64,000 nt of DNA from Archangium lipolyticum (GCF_024623785.1 NZ_JANKBZ010000001.1:620001-684000), one strand, 5' to 3'. Positions 1-9,981 are shown, numbered from the stretch's first letter. Program-made: numbers and translations. Notes: generated by a model not told the origin, from the letters alone.

Positions 1-790
1 GCAGCGTGGTGAAGAGGAAGGCCGGCAGGTGCTGCAGGGGGTGGTAACCGGGCGCGGCCAGGTGCTCTCCGGGACCGAGGCCAAAGGTGAGCAATCCATC
101 CACCAGCGCCCCACGCCAGGCATCCTCCGCGGTGAGCAGCGCCGGAGTCCCCGACGGCTCCACCAGTGGCGAGAAGAGCAACCCCACCGGCTCGCCCGGC
201 TTGTAGGTATGCGAGGTGAAGGCTGGGGAGGCCTGGCCCTTGCTCTGCAACAGTTGCTTCTCGAAGCCCTCCAACAGCAGCGCCTGGTGCGGCTCGGCGG
301 CGATGTGGTCCGGTGCGAGCGCTTCCAGGCGGCGCGCGATGAAGCGCCGGCCCTGGGGCAGCAGGAAGCTGATGCACGCCCCCAGGCCCAGGGCGGCCAC
401 GAGTGAGATGAGCAGCTCGCTCCCAACGGGATAGAGCAGGCACACCTTGGCCCCGGCCTTGACGCCCTGCCGGGCCCACTCGGTGGCCCGCCGCGAAGCC
501 TGCTCGTGCAGTTGCTTGTAGCCCAGTACCTGCCAACCGCTCCGCCGGTCGTAGCTGCGCAGGGCCACGCGGTCCGTGTTGCCATGGCGGACGACGAGAT
601 CGTGGAAGAAATCGTAGTGCTGGCCCGCGCGGCTCTTGAGGGGAGCGCCACGGCCCACATGGACCACGGCCAGGGCATTGGCGAACCCTTCTGGATCCTG
701 CCAACTCTCGTACTGCCAGACCGGCACCCCTGAATCGGCGGGGGTGCCAGTCTCAAGCAGCTCGAGGATCTTCCTGACGTCGAAGACCAT
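1..790 (-). CDS. AMP-binding (ANL superfamily) acyl-adenylate ligase-like protein, truncated by left edge
   Basis: The frame is open from an ATG at 790 to the window edge (about 263 residues), so the C-terminal half is not visible. Residues ~70-150 read like the N-terminal subdomain of acyl-CoA synthetases and adenylation domains: RVALRSYD, then YKQLHEQASRRATEWARQG, then an aliphatic segment ending CISFLLPQGRR. Where the family carries its phosphate-binding loop (A3, TSGTTGxPKG type) this protein has SPLVEPSGTPALLTAED (residues ~207-223): SGT is kept but the PKG part is not, so normal adenylation activity is uncertain. It starts only four bases after the stop of the large repeat lipoprotein at 795-5963, so the two are almost certainly co-transcribed and probably translationally coupled. 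The substrate cannot be guessed. The family assignment is fairly safe; activity is an open question. Confidence 0.75.
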   Translation of the reverse strand, partial: MVFDVRKILELLETGTPADSGVPVWQYESWQDPEGFANALAVVHVGRGAPLKSRAGQHYDFFHDLVVRHGNTDRVALRSYDRRSGWQVLGYKQLHEQASRRATEWARQGVKAGAKVCLLYPVGSELLISLVAALGLGACISFLLPQGRRFIARRLEALAPDHIAAEPHQALLLEGFEKQLLQSKGQASPAFTSHTYKPGEPVGLLFSPLVEPSGTPALLTAEDAWRGALVDGLLTFGLGPGEHLAAPGYHPLQHLPAFLFTTL

Positions 791-794
791 CCGA

Positions 795-3700
795 CTACTC
801 ACGCCTCCGCCGCCGCGAGCCCAAGCGCACCAGCGTCACCAGCGCCACCAACGCGGCAACCCCTGTCTGGTTACCGCCCAGAGCGCACCCTCCCCCACCA
901 CTCCACTGCTGCTTGCGGCCATAGCCCGCCACCGGAATGATCGCATCGGCCACGGTGTCTCCCTGCAGCGAAATCCGCACCTCGTTCTCCACTAGGCCCG
1001 CTTCCGTGGGGGCGAAGCCCACCGTGAAGGTGGCGACACCGCTCGGCGGGAGGGGGACCTCCAGCGCTTTCGCCTCCAGCACGAAGGGCGGACCTTCGCC
1101 CTTTAGCGCCACCAACACCTTTTGCGGATGAGCGGACAGGTTGGTGATGGTGACCTCCTTGCTCGGCATTGGCTTACCTACCTCCACCTTGCCGAAGTCC
1201 AGGCTCTCTGGCTCGACGCCGAGGATGCGCTTCACCGCTCGGCCCTTGAGTTGGAGATTCGCCTCCCCCAGCCACGCTGGCTTCTTGGTGCCAAAGTTCA
1301 AGGTGATATCCGACGTGGTCTCCGACTGGGGTTTGTAACCCACCGTCACGGAGTAGCGCTCGCGAGCACTGAGCTTCCTGTTTTCCAGACTGGACCAGAC
1401 ATAATCGAAGGACTCGCCGGTGCTTCGCAACACCACTGGATTGCCGAGCTCGATCTCATCATCGCTCAGGTTGTTGATGGTGAAAGTCAGTGGGCGCGCT
1501 TCGCCCCCAGCACGAACCGCACCAAAGTCCAGCGAAGAAGGCGTGATGGAGAGCACAGCGGGGATGCCCGAACCCTGCAGTTCTACCTCGATCGGATGCA
1601 GAGCCTGGTCAGTGAAGGTGATCCTCAGCTTGCCCTTCACCTCGCCTTCGACCTGAGGCTTGATGCGCACGCCTACGTCCAGCTTATTGATGCCCGTAGC
1701 CGTACCACCATCTTGTCCTTCGGATTTGCCCTGCAGGTCGCGCGGCAGGGTGAGAGCAGGATCCCGCTCGAACGGTCCCTCCGTGGTGATCGACCTGATG
1801 CTGACAACTTCCTTGCGATTGTTGGTGATGGTCAGGGTGCGCCAGTTCGAATTGCTGTTGACGAGCTGGTTCCCAAAACTCAGTGGGCTCGGTTCGGCAT
1901 GGATCTGATGACGGACTCCCGTGCCTCTCAGACCAATGGGCACGTTGGGCGCGTCCACGTTGTTGGTACTCACCATTAGATTGGCCAGGAATGTCCGTTC
2001 CTCAGATGGCTTGAACGTCACAGACACCAACAGAGAGGCCCCGCGAGCAAGGGTCACGGCCGAATCGGGCTTCGCCAGGGCAAAGGAGGCCATGTCCGGC
2101 CCACCCAATGTAATGGAGTTCACGGTGAGCGGACCGCTGCCCGTATTGGTGATTTTGAGGGTGGCTTCCGAGGGGCTGCCTACCAGCACGTCCCCAAAGC
2201 TCAGATTGGTAGGATCCAGCTTCAAACCTGGCACGGTGCCCTCGCCCCAAAGGTGAGCCTCCGCGTGCCCACCATCCGCCGTTCGGGCGTTTGAGTAGAT
2301 GATGGCCCGGGCCTCGCGCGCGCCCACTTGCCGAGGCTTGAACTCGATCGGTACGGTGAGCGTCGAGCCAGCATCTACCGCCTGCTGGAAGGTCATTTCG
2401 GTCTTGAAGTCCAGTGCCATTCCCGCATCACTTCCCTCCACATCCGTGAAAGCGATGTTCGCGACGTACAGGGTCTTCTCACCCACGTTGTTGATGCCGA
2501 TGTTCTGGACTGTGGCCGTACCCACGTTGGACTGACCAAACGGAACTTGATCGGGCACCAGGACCACGGCCGCGGCGACTCCAGTACCCGATAGAGGCAG
2601 TGGCAGCATGGGTGACGAGAAGGAATCACTTTCGATCACGGTGGAAGTGAAGAAAGTACCGCGCTGACGGGGTTTGAAGGTAACCGTGAGCGGCCACTCT
2701 TGTGGAGAACCCGTGTCAGGAGCCGGACCCAACGTCAGCGTGCCTCCGTCCGCGGGCAGTCCCGAAACAGAGAACGAGCTATCCTCGGGTTGTCTCACTC
2801 TGCGGATCGTCAGAGAAGCCTTCCCTGTGTTGCTGATGCGCACTTGCGCCTGTGCAGTAGCGGTACCATCCACATCCACAGGAGGGTCGACGAAGGCCAG
2901 GAAGCTGGGCTCCACTTTGATCTGACCAGCGACGCCCGTGCCCGTCATGGGCGGATTAACCCACGTGGTCGCGGAACTGCTGTTGATGAAGAGAGTGCCC
3001 GTCGCCGGGCCCAATTCCTTCGGAGTGAAGGTCACCTTCACGACCTCCGCTTGACCTGGATTGAGCGTCAGACCGCCATCCAGACCGGCATCAACATTGA
3101 ATACCGAAGGCTCCACGACCTTGAAGACGCTGTCGTCAGAGGAGAAGAGTTGATAGACAAACAGTGGAGCCTGACCTTGATTCTTGATAGTCAACGCTTG
3201 GACACCACTGGTCTCACCGACACGTTGATTATTGAATTTGAAATCCGCAGGCGAGATACCCAATTTCGCAACAGTGCCGTAGCCAGAGAGCCCCACGTTC
3301 AACTCTGGAACTTCGCCGCCGGGATCGGTGATGATGATTCCTCCATCCGCAGCCCCCTCTTGCGACGGATTGAAAACCACATCAAACGTGTAGGGCGTGT
3401 GCCTGCTTATTGCGACAGGCGGCCGCCTGCCATTGGGATAGCGCAAACTGAACGGTCCTCTGACGGACGGCTCGCTCAACATCACCGTGGCATTGCCTGA
3501 ATTGAAGACGGTAACGGACTTCGCCGAGCTCGATGTTCCTACCGGGATGTCTCCAAACGTGAGACTCTTGGGGTCGACCGACAATTGCGAGTAGGCGCCA
3601 AACCCTTGCAGCGGAAGAGTCATCCCACCGTCCGCACTGTTCAACGCGTTCGTCTGGATGGAGAAGGTGCCATTGTATATCATCTCCTTCACCTCCGGCG

Positions 3701-5963
3701 TAAAGGACAACACGAAGTCGTAGTGCTGGTCACGCTCAATGGTCCATGAGGCCGCCCCCTGATAGAAAAACCACCCGCTGGATGTTCCCCCGTCGGGAAT
3801 CGGAGAAACATGGACAACCTTGGGCGATTGGAAAGTAAGAGGAAGCCCGCCGGTATTGGCGAGCCTCACCATCACCTGGGAGGTAGTGTTCACTCGCACG
3901 CCCTCGAAGTTAATATTTGTGAGGGGCGTCCCGGCATCATCCAGCGCCAACCTGAATTCGCCCCTGACAACAGCGCCTCTCCCCTTGAGTCCCACTGAGG
4001 AGTTCGGGCTGAATTCGGGATCGGCATTGCTGTTCCAGGTCAAAGCCCCGGTGAACGAATCTACGCTCGTGGGATTGAAGGCCACATCAATGCGTTTGGT
4101 TTCCCTGGAACCAAGCACAAACTGAGTGGGTGTTCCGGCAGGAGTGGAGAATGGCGCACTCGGCTTGGACAGGCCCGAGAACCTGATGGGCGCCGTGCCA
4201 CGGTTGATGAAACTGACCGTAGCCGTCCCACCGTCCCCATCTATTCTCACGGGACCAAAGTCGATAAGACCATTGCTCGGTTCCATCCTGAACGCGGCTA
4301 CCCCTTCGCCGGAAACTTTCTCCACACGACCGAGGCTCACGCCCCCGTCGTCTCTGAACTCGAGTGGAACCTCTTGTAGCCCCACATTGTCGGGGTTGAA
4401 CGTCACCGTCAAATCCCGAGTTCCACCGTCCATGGTCATGTTGAACAAACCATACGGTGCAATGGTAAAGGACGTGCCGGGGATGGCTTGGGGGACAACG
4501 ACGGGGAGAGTGCCGTCACCGGAGACGCTCAACTGCACCGTATCGGACACTGGCGTGTCTCCCACGATACGCTTTCCAAAGGCCAGCAAGGGCTTGCTCA
4601 CCACCAACCGGGGATCCACGCCGGTACCCTCAAGGTCAACTGTGACGTCGGGCCTTCCGTCTGTGGCGCTGGTCCTCAGGGTGAGAGAGCCCGTTGCTGG
4701 CCCCGCGGCTGTAGGATTGAACACCACCTTCAAATCTGCGCCTTCGCCCGCATTCAAGGTGAAAGGGTTGGGGCCCGGAAGGGGGGACAATGCGAAGGGC
4801 CCCACGAGAGGAGGGATTGAGACAATCAAGGAAGCGTTGCCAGCGTTTTGTACCCGCACGGTCTTGGGCTGGCTGGCGATCCGCGCACGCTGCTCGCCGA
4901 ATTTGAGACGCAGCGGCTCCGGCACACTATCAGTTCCATCGGTGTCCACATCATTGATATACTGCACCCCAAAGCCTTTGAGTTCAACGATAGTATCCCC
5001 GCCACTCCCGGCATTCGTGGCGTCGCTGTCGATGGTGAGGAAGCGGCTGACTGCCCCGAGGGCACTAGGCTTGAACGTCAATTCGATATCGTAAGAGCTA
5101 TGCGGATCGATCACGAATCCCTGACCCGCGTCTCTACTCGGCGTAACGATGGTGAAGGGCGTGCTGCTGCTGAGACTGAGGCCAGAGACGTTGAGGGGCC
5201 CGTCCGAGTCGTTGTGCACCGTCAGCGTCCGGGTGGGAGCACTCGTCAGGTTTTGCTTCTGTTTGCCAAAATCAAGCTCAGGCGCAACCCGGATGCTGCC
5301 TCTTCGTTTCGCGAGGGACAGGGAGAGCTCGACATGGGAGACACAATAGTAATTTGTGCTGGGCTTGAGCGTGAGCCTGTTGATGCCCGCGTCTCCAGCT
5401 CCGTATCTGTAGCCACTGCCACCGTCGAGAGGTGCGGAGACAACCGGATCGCAGGCCCCCCCCCCATCAAAACAAGCGCCACAGACTCCACCCAACCTAC
5501 CGCAACTGCGGTTCACCGCAGCGAAAGAGCCGAGCGAAACGCCACCATCACTCGATGAACCACCATTCAATTCGACCGTGATGTTTGTCGACGCATCCAA
5601 AGCACTCACACTGGCGCCATACACCTTCGCCCGGACCCCCACCACCATGGAATCGGATGGGACAAGGTCATCGAAGCTCTTCGTCCAACCGCTCACCCCA
5701 GCATCCCCCGGACAGGCATAGGAACTACCACCATCGGGAAGGCCGTTACACTCCAGGCAGCTGCTACCGGTGGTGCCGGGAGGAGCACTATTCCCGTCCC
5801 ATGTCAGGAGGTGCTCCACGGTCGAGGCGTCCGGGGTCGAGGCGTCGAGCGCCGTGAAGCTCTTCCCCAGCGAGTCCGCTGATGCCGCCCCCCTCGGCTC
5901 ATTGCGCCCACAGGCGACCAGGACGCCAAGCCACAGCAAGATCAGGATCTTCGAACGGAGCAC
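795..5963 (-). CDS. Giant lipoprotein with about 13 ASH/HYDIN-like (choice-of-anchor D type) repeats and MYXO-CTERM-like tail
   Basis: This is a 1722-residue surface protein. A GTG start at 5963 is preceded by AGGTGAGG. The N-terminus MLRSKILILLWLGVLVACGR is a lipoprotein signal with lipobox LVAC. After about 220 residues of unique, cysteine-containing sequence come about 13 tandem repeats of roughly 100-125 residues. Each opens with a variant of LDFGxxxVG, continues with xVxIxNxGxxxL and a VxFxP strand, and closes with LxGxG; this is the immunoglobulin-like ASH/HYDIN pattern. The extreme C-terminus is Gly-rich with one Cys (GGGGCALGG), then a hydrophobic helix and RRRRR, resembling the MYXO-CTERM sorting tail of myxobacterial surface proteins. 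Having both a lipobox and a sorting tail is unusual. Function is unknown; a structural or adhesive role is inferred from architecture only. The gene is divergent from the beta-helix lipoprotein at 6254. Confidence 0.9.
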   Translation of the reverse strand: MLRSKILILLWLGVLVACGRNEPRGAASADSLGKSFTALDASTPDASTVEHLLTWDGNSAPPGTTGSSCLECNGLPDGGSSYACPGDAGVSGWTKSFDDLVPSDSMVVGVRAKVYGASVSALDASTNITVELNGGSSSDGGVSLGSFAAVNRSCGRLGGVCGACFDGGGACDPVVSAPLDGGSGYRYGAGDAGINRLTLKPSTNYYCVSHVELSLSLAKRRGSIRVAPELDFGKQKQNLTSAPTRTLTVHNDSDGPLNVSGLSLSSSTPFTIVTPSRDAGQGFVIDPHSSYDIELTFKPSALGAVSRFLTIDSDATNAGSGGDTIVELKGFGVQYINDVDTDGTDSVPEPLRLKFGEQRARIASQPKTVRVQNAGNASLIVSIPPLVGPFALSPLPGPNPFTLNAGEGADLKVVFNPTAAGPATGSLTLRTSATDGRPDVTVDLEGTGVDPRLVVSKPLLAFGKRIVGDTPVSDTVQLSVSGDGTLPVVVPQAIPGTSFTIAPYGLFNMTMDGGTRDLTVTFNPDNVGLQEVPLEFRDDGGVSLGRVEKVSGEGVAAFRMEPSNGLIDFGPVRIDGDGGTATVSFINRGTAPIRFSGLSKPSAPFSTPAGTPTQFVLGSRETKRIDVAFNPTSVDSFTGALTWNSNADPEFSPNSSVGLKGRGAVVRGEFRLALDDAGTPLTNINFEGVRVNTTSQVMVRLANTGGLPLTFQSPKVVHVSPIPDGGTSSGWFFYQGAASWTIERDQHYDFVLSFTPEVKEMIYNGTFSIQTNALNSADGGMTLPLQGFGAYSQLSVDPKSLTFGDIPVGTSSSAKSVTVFNSGNATVMLSEPSVRGPFSLRYPNGRRPPVAISRHTPYTFDVVFNPSQEGAADGGIIITDPGGEVPELNVGLSGYGTVAKLGISPADFKFNNQRVGETSGVQALTIKNQGQAPLFVYQLFSSDDSVFKVVEPSVFNVDAGLDGGLTLNPGQAEVVKVTFTPKELGPATGTLFINSSSATTWVNPPMTGTGVAGQIKVEPSFLAFVDPPVDVDGTATAQAQVRISNTGKASLTIRRVRQPEDSSFSVSGLPADGGTLTLGPAPDTGSPQEWPLTVTFKPRQRGTFFTSTVIESDSFSSPMLPLPLSGTGVAAAVVLVPDQVPFGQSNVGTATVQNIGINNVGEKTLYVANIAFTDVEGSDAGMALDFKTEMTFQQAVDAGSTLTVPIEFKPRQVGAREARAIIYSNARTADGGHAEAHLWGEGTVPGLKLDPTNLSFGDVLVGSPSEATLKITNTGSGPLTVNSITLGGPDMASFALAKPDSAVTLARGASLLVSVTFKPSEERTFLANLMVSTNNVDAPNVPIGLRGTGVRHQIHAEPSPLSFGNQLVNSNSNWRTLTITNNRKEVVSIRSITTEGPFERDPALTLPRDLQGKSEGQDGGTATGINKLDVGVRIKPQVEGEVKGKLRITFTDQALHPIEVELQGSGIPAVLSITPSSLDFGAVRAGGEARPLTFTINNLSDDEIELGNPVVLRSTGESFDYVWSSLENRKLSARERYSVTVGYKPQSETTSDITLNFGTKKPAWLGEANLQLKGRAVKRILGVEPESLDFGKVEVGKPMPSKEVTITNLSAHPQKVLVALKGEGPPFVLEAKALEVPLPPSGVATFTVGFAPTEAGLVENEVRISLQGDTVADAIIPVAGYGRKQQWSGGGGCALGGNQTGVAALVALVTLVRLGSRRRRRE

Positions 5964-6253
5964 TTGCGCCTCACCTCTTCAAGAGCGGTAGTATCCCACT
6001 CGGATGTAAGCTTACCGTCAACTGCCACCAGGAGCACAAGAGCGGCCACACCGCGGGTGTGCTCGCACTGAAGCCCTCGTTGGCGTAAATATCTGGAATC
6101 ACGGGGACTAAAGTATTGGCGGTAAGCTGACCCCTGAACCAAACTCGCTCCCCCTCGGAGGGAGCGCAGCTCGCGCGCCGCCACAGCCTCCACCCATGTC
6201 CCCCTCCTCATACCAATCCGTCCTATCATCCAGTCCAAAGGAGTTCAGCGTTC

Positions 6254-8308
6254 ATGAGTCTCAAAAAGACATCCCTCTGTTTCTCAACCCTGCTGGTGCT
6301 CAGCGGGTGCGACACCGAACCCGAATTCAAGGCGGTCACTGTAAAGTGTGACCCCGTGCCGGCCACCAGGCCCTCGCAGTGCACGGCCAGCGCCACGGAC
6401 CAGGACGGCAATCCGTTCACTGTCTCCGGCTACACCTGGACATCGAGCGACGAGTCCGTGGCGAAGGTGGACTCGACGGGCAAGGTCACCACCTTCACCC
6501 CGGGAACCGCGACCATCAGCGCGAGCGCCACCGCCGACGGAATCACCCACCAAGGGCAGGCCACACTCACGGTCACCGAGCCCCAGCCCACCCTCCACAC
6601 CGCCCCCATCACCACGAATGAGACCTGGCGCGAGACGGAAAACCCACATGTGGTGACCGGCTCCATTCAGGTCGGCGGAGCCAGTACCCCCACGCTCACC
6701 TTGGAGCCGGGGGTGCAGATCCGCTTCAACCAGGACTCCGAACTCCGCTTCACGCAAGGAGCACTGCGAGCGATGGGGACTCAGGAGGCACCGATCCACA
6801 TGGTGGCGAACCAGAGCGTGTCCACCAAGGGCTATTGGCGCGGCGTGGCGTTCACCACGGCGGGGAGTTCCTCGGAGCTCAACCATGTCACGCTGAGCGA
6901 CTGCGGGCGTGACACGGGAGAGGGCGCCTGCATCGCCATGAAGAACCAAGCGGCGCCGGTACTTCGCAACGTAACGGTACGCAATAGCAGCATCGTCGGA
7001 GTGAGGGCGGCCGATGATGGCAGCGGTTTCGGGGCCGGGTCGACCCTGCTCAGCGTCTCGGACAGTGGGAGCTACGCCGTAGCCATCGGAGCCAACCAAG
7101 CTGGCACGCTGCCGACTGGCGGCAGTTTCACGGGCAATTCCAACAACACAGTCGAGCTCCGGGGCAATGTCTCGCGTACGCAGACCTGGCCGAACCTGGG
7201 TATCCCCTACGTCGTGAATGATATTGTCAATGTCCAGGGTGTCACCAGCCCCACACTCACCATCGCTGCAGGGTCGGTGCTGCACTTCGGGCCCGCCTTC
7301 GGGTTGTACGTCGGCGACACAGCTCCGGGAAGCCTGGTACTGGATGGCACCGCGACCTCCCCCGTCCTCCTCACTGCGGACGCGGCCACTCCCGACCGCG
7401 GACATTGGGAGGGCGTGCACCTGTGGAGCCAGACGTCCAACACCACCCGCCTGTCCTACACCACGATCGAGTACGCCGGCTTCAGCAGTCGAATCGGTGC
7501 CGGTATGGGCAACCTGAACGTGTACGGGGACAACGCCGGTGGCGGCGCGCGCCCTGTCATCAACAACGTCATCTTGCGGAAGAGCGGCGAGTATGGTGCC
7601 GATCTGAAGAATGGCGGAGCGTTCGGTCCGGGCTCCACCGCACTGTCCGTGATCGACGACAACGGCGTCGCCATGCGCATGGACGCCAACTCCGTCGGCA
7701 CACTCCCCACAGGCACCGCCATCAGGGGCAACCAGGAGAACGGGTTGCTGATCGCCTCGGGAAACGTGCTCACCACCCAGACGTGGCCCAACCTCGGGGC
7801 TGACGCCTACTATACGTTCAGCAACTCCGCATCCATCAATGTGGGTTCCGAGTCCAACCCGACGCTGACCCTGGACCCCGGCGCGACGCTACTGTTCCCT
7901 CGCAACAGTGAGCTCAAGGTCGGTGGGAATGGCCAACCCGGTAAGCTGATCGCGGTAGGAACCGTGGCTTCGCCGATCCGATTCCGTTGGATCAGCTACG
8001 GTTCCACCTCGCGCTGGCGCGGGCTGCACTTCTGGCAGGCCAGTGGGAGCAAGCTCGACCATGTGATCGTCACCGAAGCTGGAAGTCTGGGCACCAACGG
8101 CTTCGGTATGGGCAACGTGAACGTGCACCAGGAGATTGGCGGATTCATCACCAACAGCACGTTCAGCGATTCGTCCGGCTGCGGCATCTCTCGGAGCAAT
8201 GGCAGCTATACCGGCAGCACCGCAGTGACGACGAACTTCACCCTGTTCGAGTACAACAACACCTTCGCCAACAATGTCGGCGGAAGTCAGTGCACCATCA
8301 GCAACTGA
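6254..8308 (+). CDS. Lipoprotein with BIG2-like domain and three-module parallel beta-helix
   Basis: A 684-residue secreted lipoprotein. The ATG at 6254 has a strong ribosome site AAAGGAG at 6237-6243. The signal peptide ends in lipobox VLSGC. Residues ~25-115 form a bacterial Ig-like (BIG2) domain with the typical YTWTSSDESVAKVDSTGKV strand pattern and ATISA ending. The rest consists of three similar modules of about 190-200 residues, each with a PTLTLxPG element, a WRGxxF/L element, a long run of short beta-helix turns and a TLPTG motif; QTWPNLG marks the start of modules two and three (near residues 310 and 509). This looks like a right-handed beta-helix. No catalytic residues were recognised, so a binding or adhesion role is only an inference. 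It is divergent from the ASH-repeat lipoprotein, with 290 bases between them. Confidence 0.85.
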   Translation: MSLKKTSLCFSTLLVLSGCDTEPEFKAVTVKCDPVPATRPSQCTASATDQDGNPFTVSGYTWTSSDESVAKVDSTGKVTTFTPGTATISASATADGITHQGQATLTVTEPQPTLHTAPITTNETWRETENPHVVTGSIQVGGASTPTLTLEPGVQIRFNQDSELRFTQGALRAMGTQEAPIHMVANQSVSTKGYWRGVAFTTAGSSSELNHVTLSDCGRDTGEGACIAMKNQAAPVLRNVTVRNSSIVGVRAADDGSGFGAGSTLLSVSDSGSYAVAIGANQAGTLPTGGSFTGNSNNTVELRGNVSRTQTWPNLGIPYVVNDIVNVQGVTSPTLTIAAGSVLHFGPAFGLYVGDTAPGSLVLDGTATSPVLLTADAATPDRGHWEGVHLWSQTSNTTRLSYTTIEYAGFSSRIGAGMGNLNVYGDNAGGGARPVINNVILRKSGEYGADLKNGGAFGPGSTALSVIDDNGVAMRMDANSVGTLPTGTAIRGNQENGLLIASGNVLTTQTWPNLGADAYYTFSNSASINVGSESNPTLTLDPGATLLFPRNSELKVGGNGQPGKLIAVGTVASPIRFRWISYGSTSRWRGLHFWQASGSKLDHVIVTEAGSLGTNGFGMGNVNVHQEIGGFITNSTFSDSSGCGISRSNGSYTGSTAVTTNFTLFEYNNTFANNVGGSQCTISN

Positions 8309-8338
8309 CGGCGCCGCGCTGAAGGCGCCGCTCCTCGA

Positions 8339-8369
8339 CCCCTACCGCCATACCGGGCGGCAGGGGTTT
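8339..8369 (+). terminator. Rho-independent terminator candidate after beta-helix lipoprotein
   Basis: An 11-base stem (8339-8349 with 8356-8366, one mismatch) and six-base loop is followed by TTT. A shorter GGCGCC/GGCGCC pair lies just upstream at about 8310-8329. The position, 30 bases after the stop codon, fits termination of the 6254 transcript. Confidence 0.6.
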
Positions 8370-8488
8370 GGTGGAACGCCCTCACCGCAGTAGGATTAAC
8401 GCCAAGCAGTTCGTTCCAGGGAGAGGCCCATCCTGCGCTCCCGGGGCCACCTCTCGCCTCGCTTCCCCGGAACAGTCAAAGAGAACAC

Positions 8489-9961
8489 ATGCACCTACAT
8501 TCATCCATCCGGGGAGCAGTGGCCGCGACGCTGCTGGTGTGCCCACTCGCGTCAGCCCAGACCACCGAGCAGTTGCCGGGCTTCGAGCTGGAGCGGCTGG
8601 AGACGAACGTGGGGCGCGGCACGCTGCTGGTCGGCAACGGCGAGCTGATGGTTCCCGGGGGCCTGAGCATCAGCCTGATAGGGCACTATCAGCGCCTGCC
8701 CCTGCGGCTGAATGATGGGGAGCAGGACCTGGACGTGGTGCGCGACAGGGCGACCGCACTGCTTGCCGCCAGCTACGGCGTCCAGCCGTGGCTCGAGCTG
8801 AGCGCCCAGGTGCCGTTCGTGCTCTGGCAGCACGGGGACGACCCCACCCTGGCGGGCCTGAGCGAGCTGGCCATCCAGGGCGTGGGTACCCCCGTGCTCC
8901 AGGCCCGACTGGGGCTGCTGTCCCAGCGCAAAGGGTATCCCGTGAACCTGTCGGCCGACCTGGGCGCGGGGCTGCCACTGGGTACCAAGCAGGCCCTGGC
9001 GGGAGATGCGGGACCGCGCTTTCACGCGCGGATGGTGGTCGGGACGACCGTGGGCTGGCTGCAACCCTCGCTCGAGGCGGGCGTGCTGTTCCGCCCGCCC
9101 ATTCTCATGGAGGCCGTCGGACTGGAGGACAAACGAGCGACGAGCGCCGAGGTGCGCCTTGGCGCCGCGCTGTCCACGACGGGTACGGGTCTTCGCGGAG
9201 AGTTGGGCACGCGGGCTACGCTCTCTCCCCAACTGTCGATGGATGTGCTCGGCGGGGTGCGCTTCCCCCTGCTGATCGGGCTGGATGCCTTCGTCCTGGG
9301 TGGCCCCAGCTTCGGTACAGCCCTGGGGACGCCTCGCTTCCGCGTGCTCGCTGGCGTCGCCTTCCGCAGCGAACCTCCTCCCAGGATCACTGACCTGGAT
9401 CCAATCAAAGATGCAACTCTCCAGCTCGACCTGGACAAATCCTCGCCCCCACAACGAGAGGATCGAATCCGGCCGGTCGGTACCTGGGAGCTCAACGCCC
9501 TCAGCCGTGGCGATCCACAGGAGACCTCGAACGAGGATCCTCGGGAGCCGTTGCGACCCTATCAGCCCAGCCCTCGGGAGCGGATCGTGTTGCGAGGAGA
9601 AATTCATTTCGCCCAGGGCAGTTGGGAGCTGCCGAACGAGGTGGCACTGCTGGACCAGGTTGTCCTGCGGTTTTCGGAACAGACCAGGAAGAGCACCATC
9701 ATCATCGAGGGACATGCGGACCGTGAGAGCACCGACATGTCCAACATGACCATGTCTCTGCACCGCGCCCAGGCGGTGTGGCGCTATCTGAAAAACCAGG
9801 GTATCCATTGGACGCAGGTGCAAATCCGTGGCTTCAGCTCGGACTGGCCAGTGAGCCCCAGACCCGCCACCGAGCAGGAGCGCCAGCTCAACCGCCGAGT
9901 CGAGGTGCTCGTCGTCACGGAGACCGCGGCGCCAATCACCACCCAGGCGCCGGCCCCATAA
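8489..9961 (+). CDS. Outer-membrane beta-barrel protein with C-terminal OmpA-like peptidoglycan-binding domain
   Basis: A 490-residue envelope protein. The N-terminus is a signal peptide cleaved after SAQ (no lipobox). Residues ~40-300 alternate short amphipathic strands rich in Gly, Leu and aromatics (for example VQPWLELSAQVPFVLW and LSADLGAGLPLG), as in outer-membrane barrels of myxobacteria. A charged linker rich in Asp, Pro and Arg leads to an OmpA/MotB-type domain at ~365-475: IHFAQGSWEL, then IIIEGHADRESTD, then LHRAQAVWRYLKNQGI, then LNRRVEVLV, which are the hallmarks of the family that anchors the outer membrane to peptidoglycan. The gene stands alone between two candidate terminators. 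The specific physiological role is unknown. Confidence 0.85.
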   Translation: MHLHSSIRGAVAATLLVCPLASAQTTEQLPGFELERLETNVGRGTLLVGNGELMVPGGLSISLIGHYQRLPLRLNDGEQDLDVVRDRATALLAASYGVQPWLELSAQVPFVLWQHGDDPTLAGLSELAIQGVGTPVLQARLGLLSQRKGYPVNLSADLGAGLPLGTKQALAGDAGPRFHARMVVGTTVGWLQPSLEAGVLFRPPILMEAVGLEDKRATSAEVRLGAALSTTGTGLRGELGTRATLSPQLSMDVLGGVRFPLLIGLDAFVLGGPSFGTALGTPRFRVLAGVAFRSEPPPRITDLDPIKDATLQLDLDKSSPPQREDRIRPVGTWELNALSRGDPQETSNEDPREPLRPYQPSPRERIVLRGEIHFAQGSWELPNEVALLDQVVLRFSEQTRKSTIIIEGHADRESTDMSNMTMSLHRAQAVWRYLKNQGIHWTQVQIRGFSSDWPVSPRPATEQERQLNRRVEVLVVTETAAPITTQAPAP

Positions 9962-9981
9962 CACGCTCCCCTGCTCTCGCT

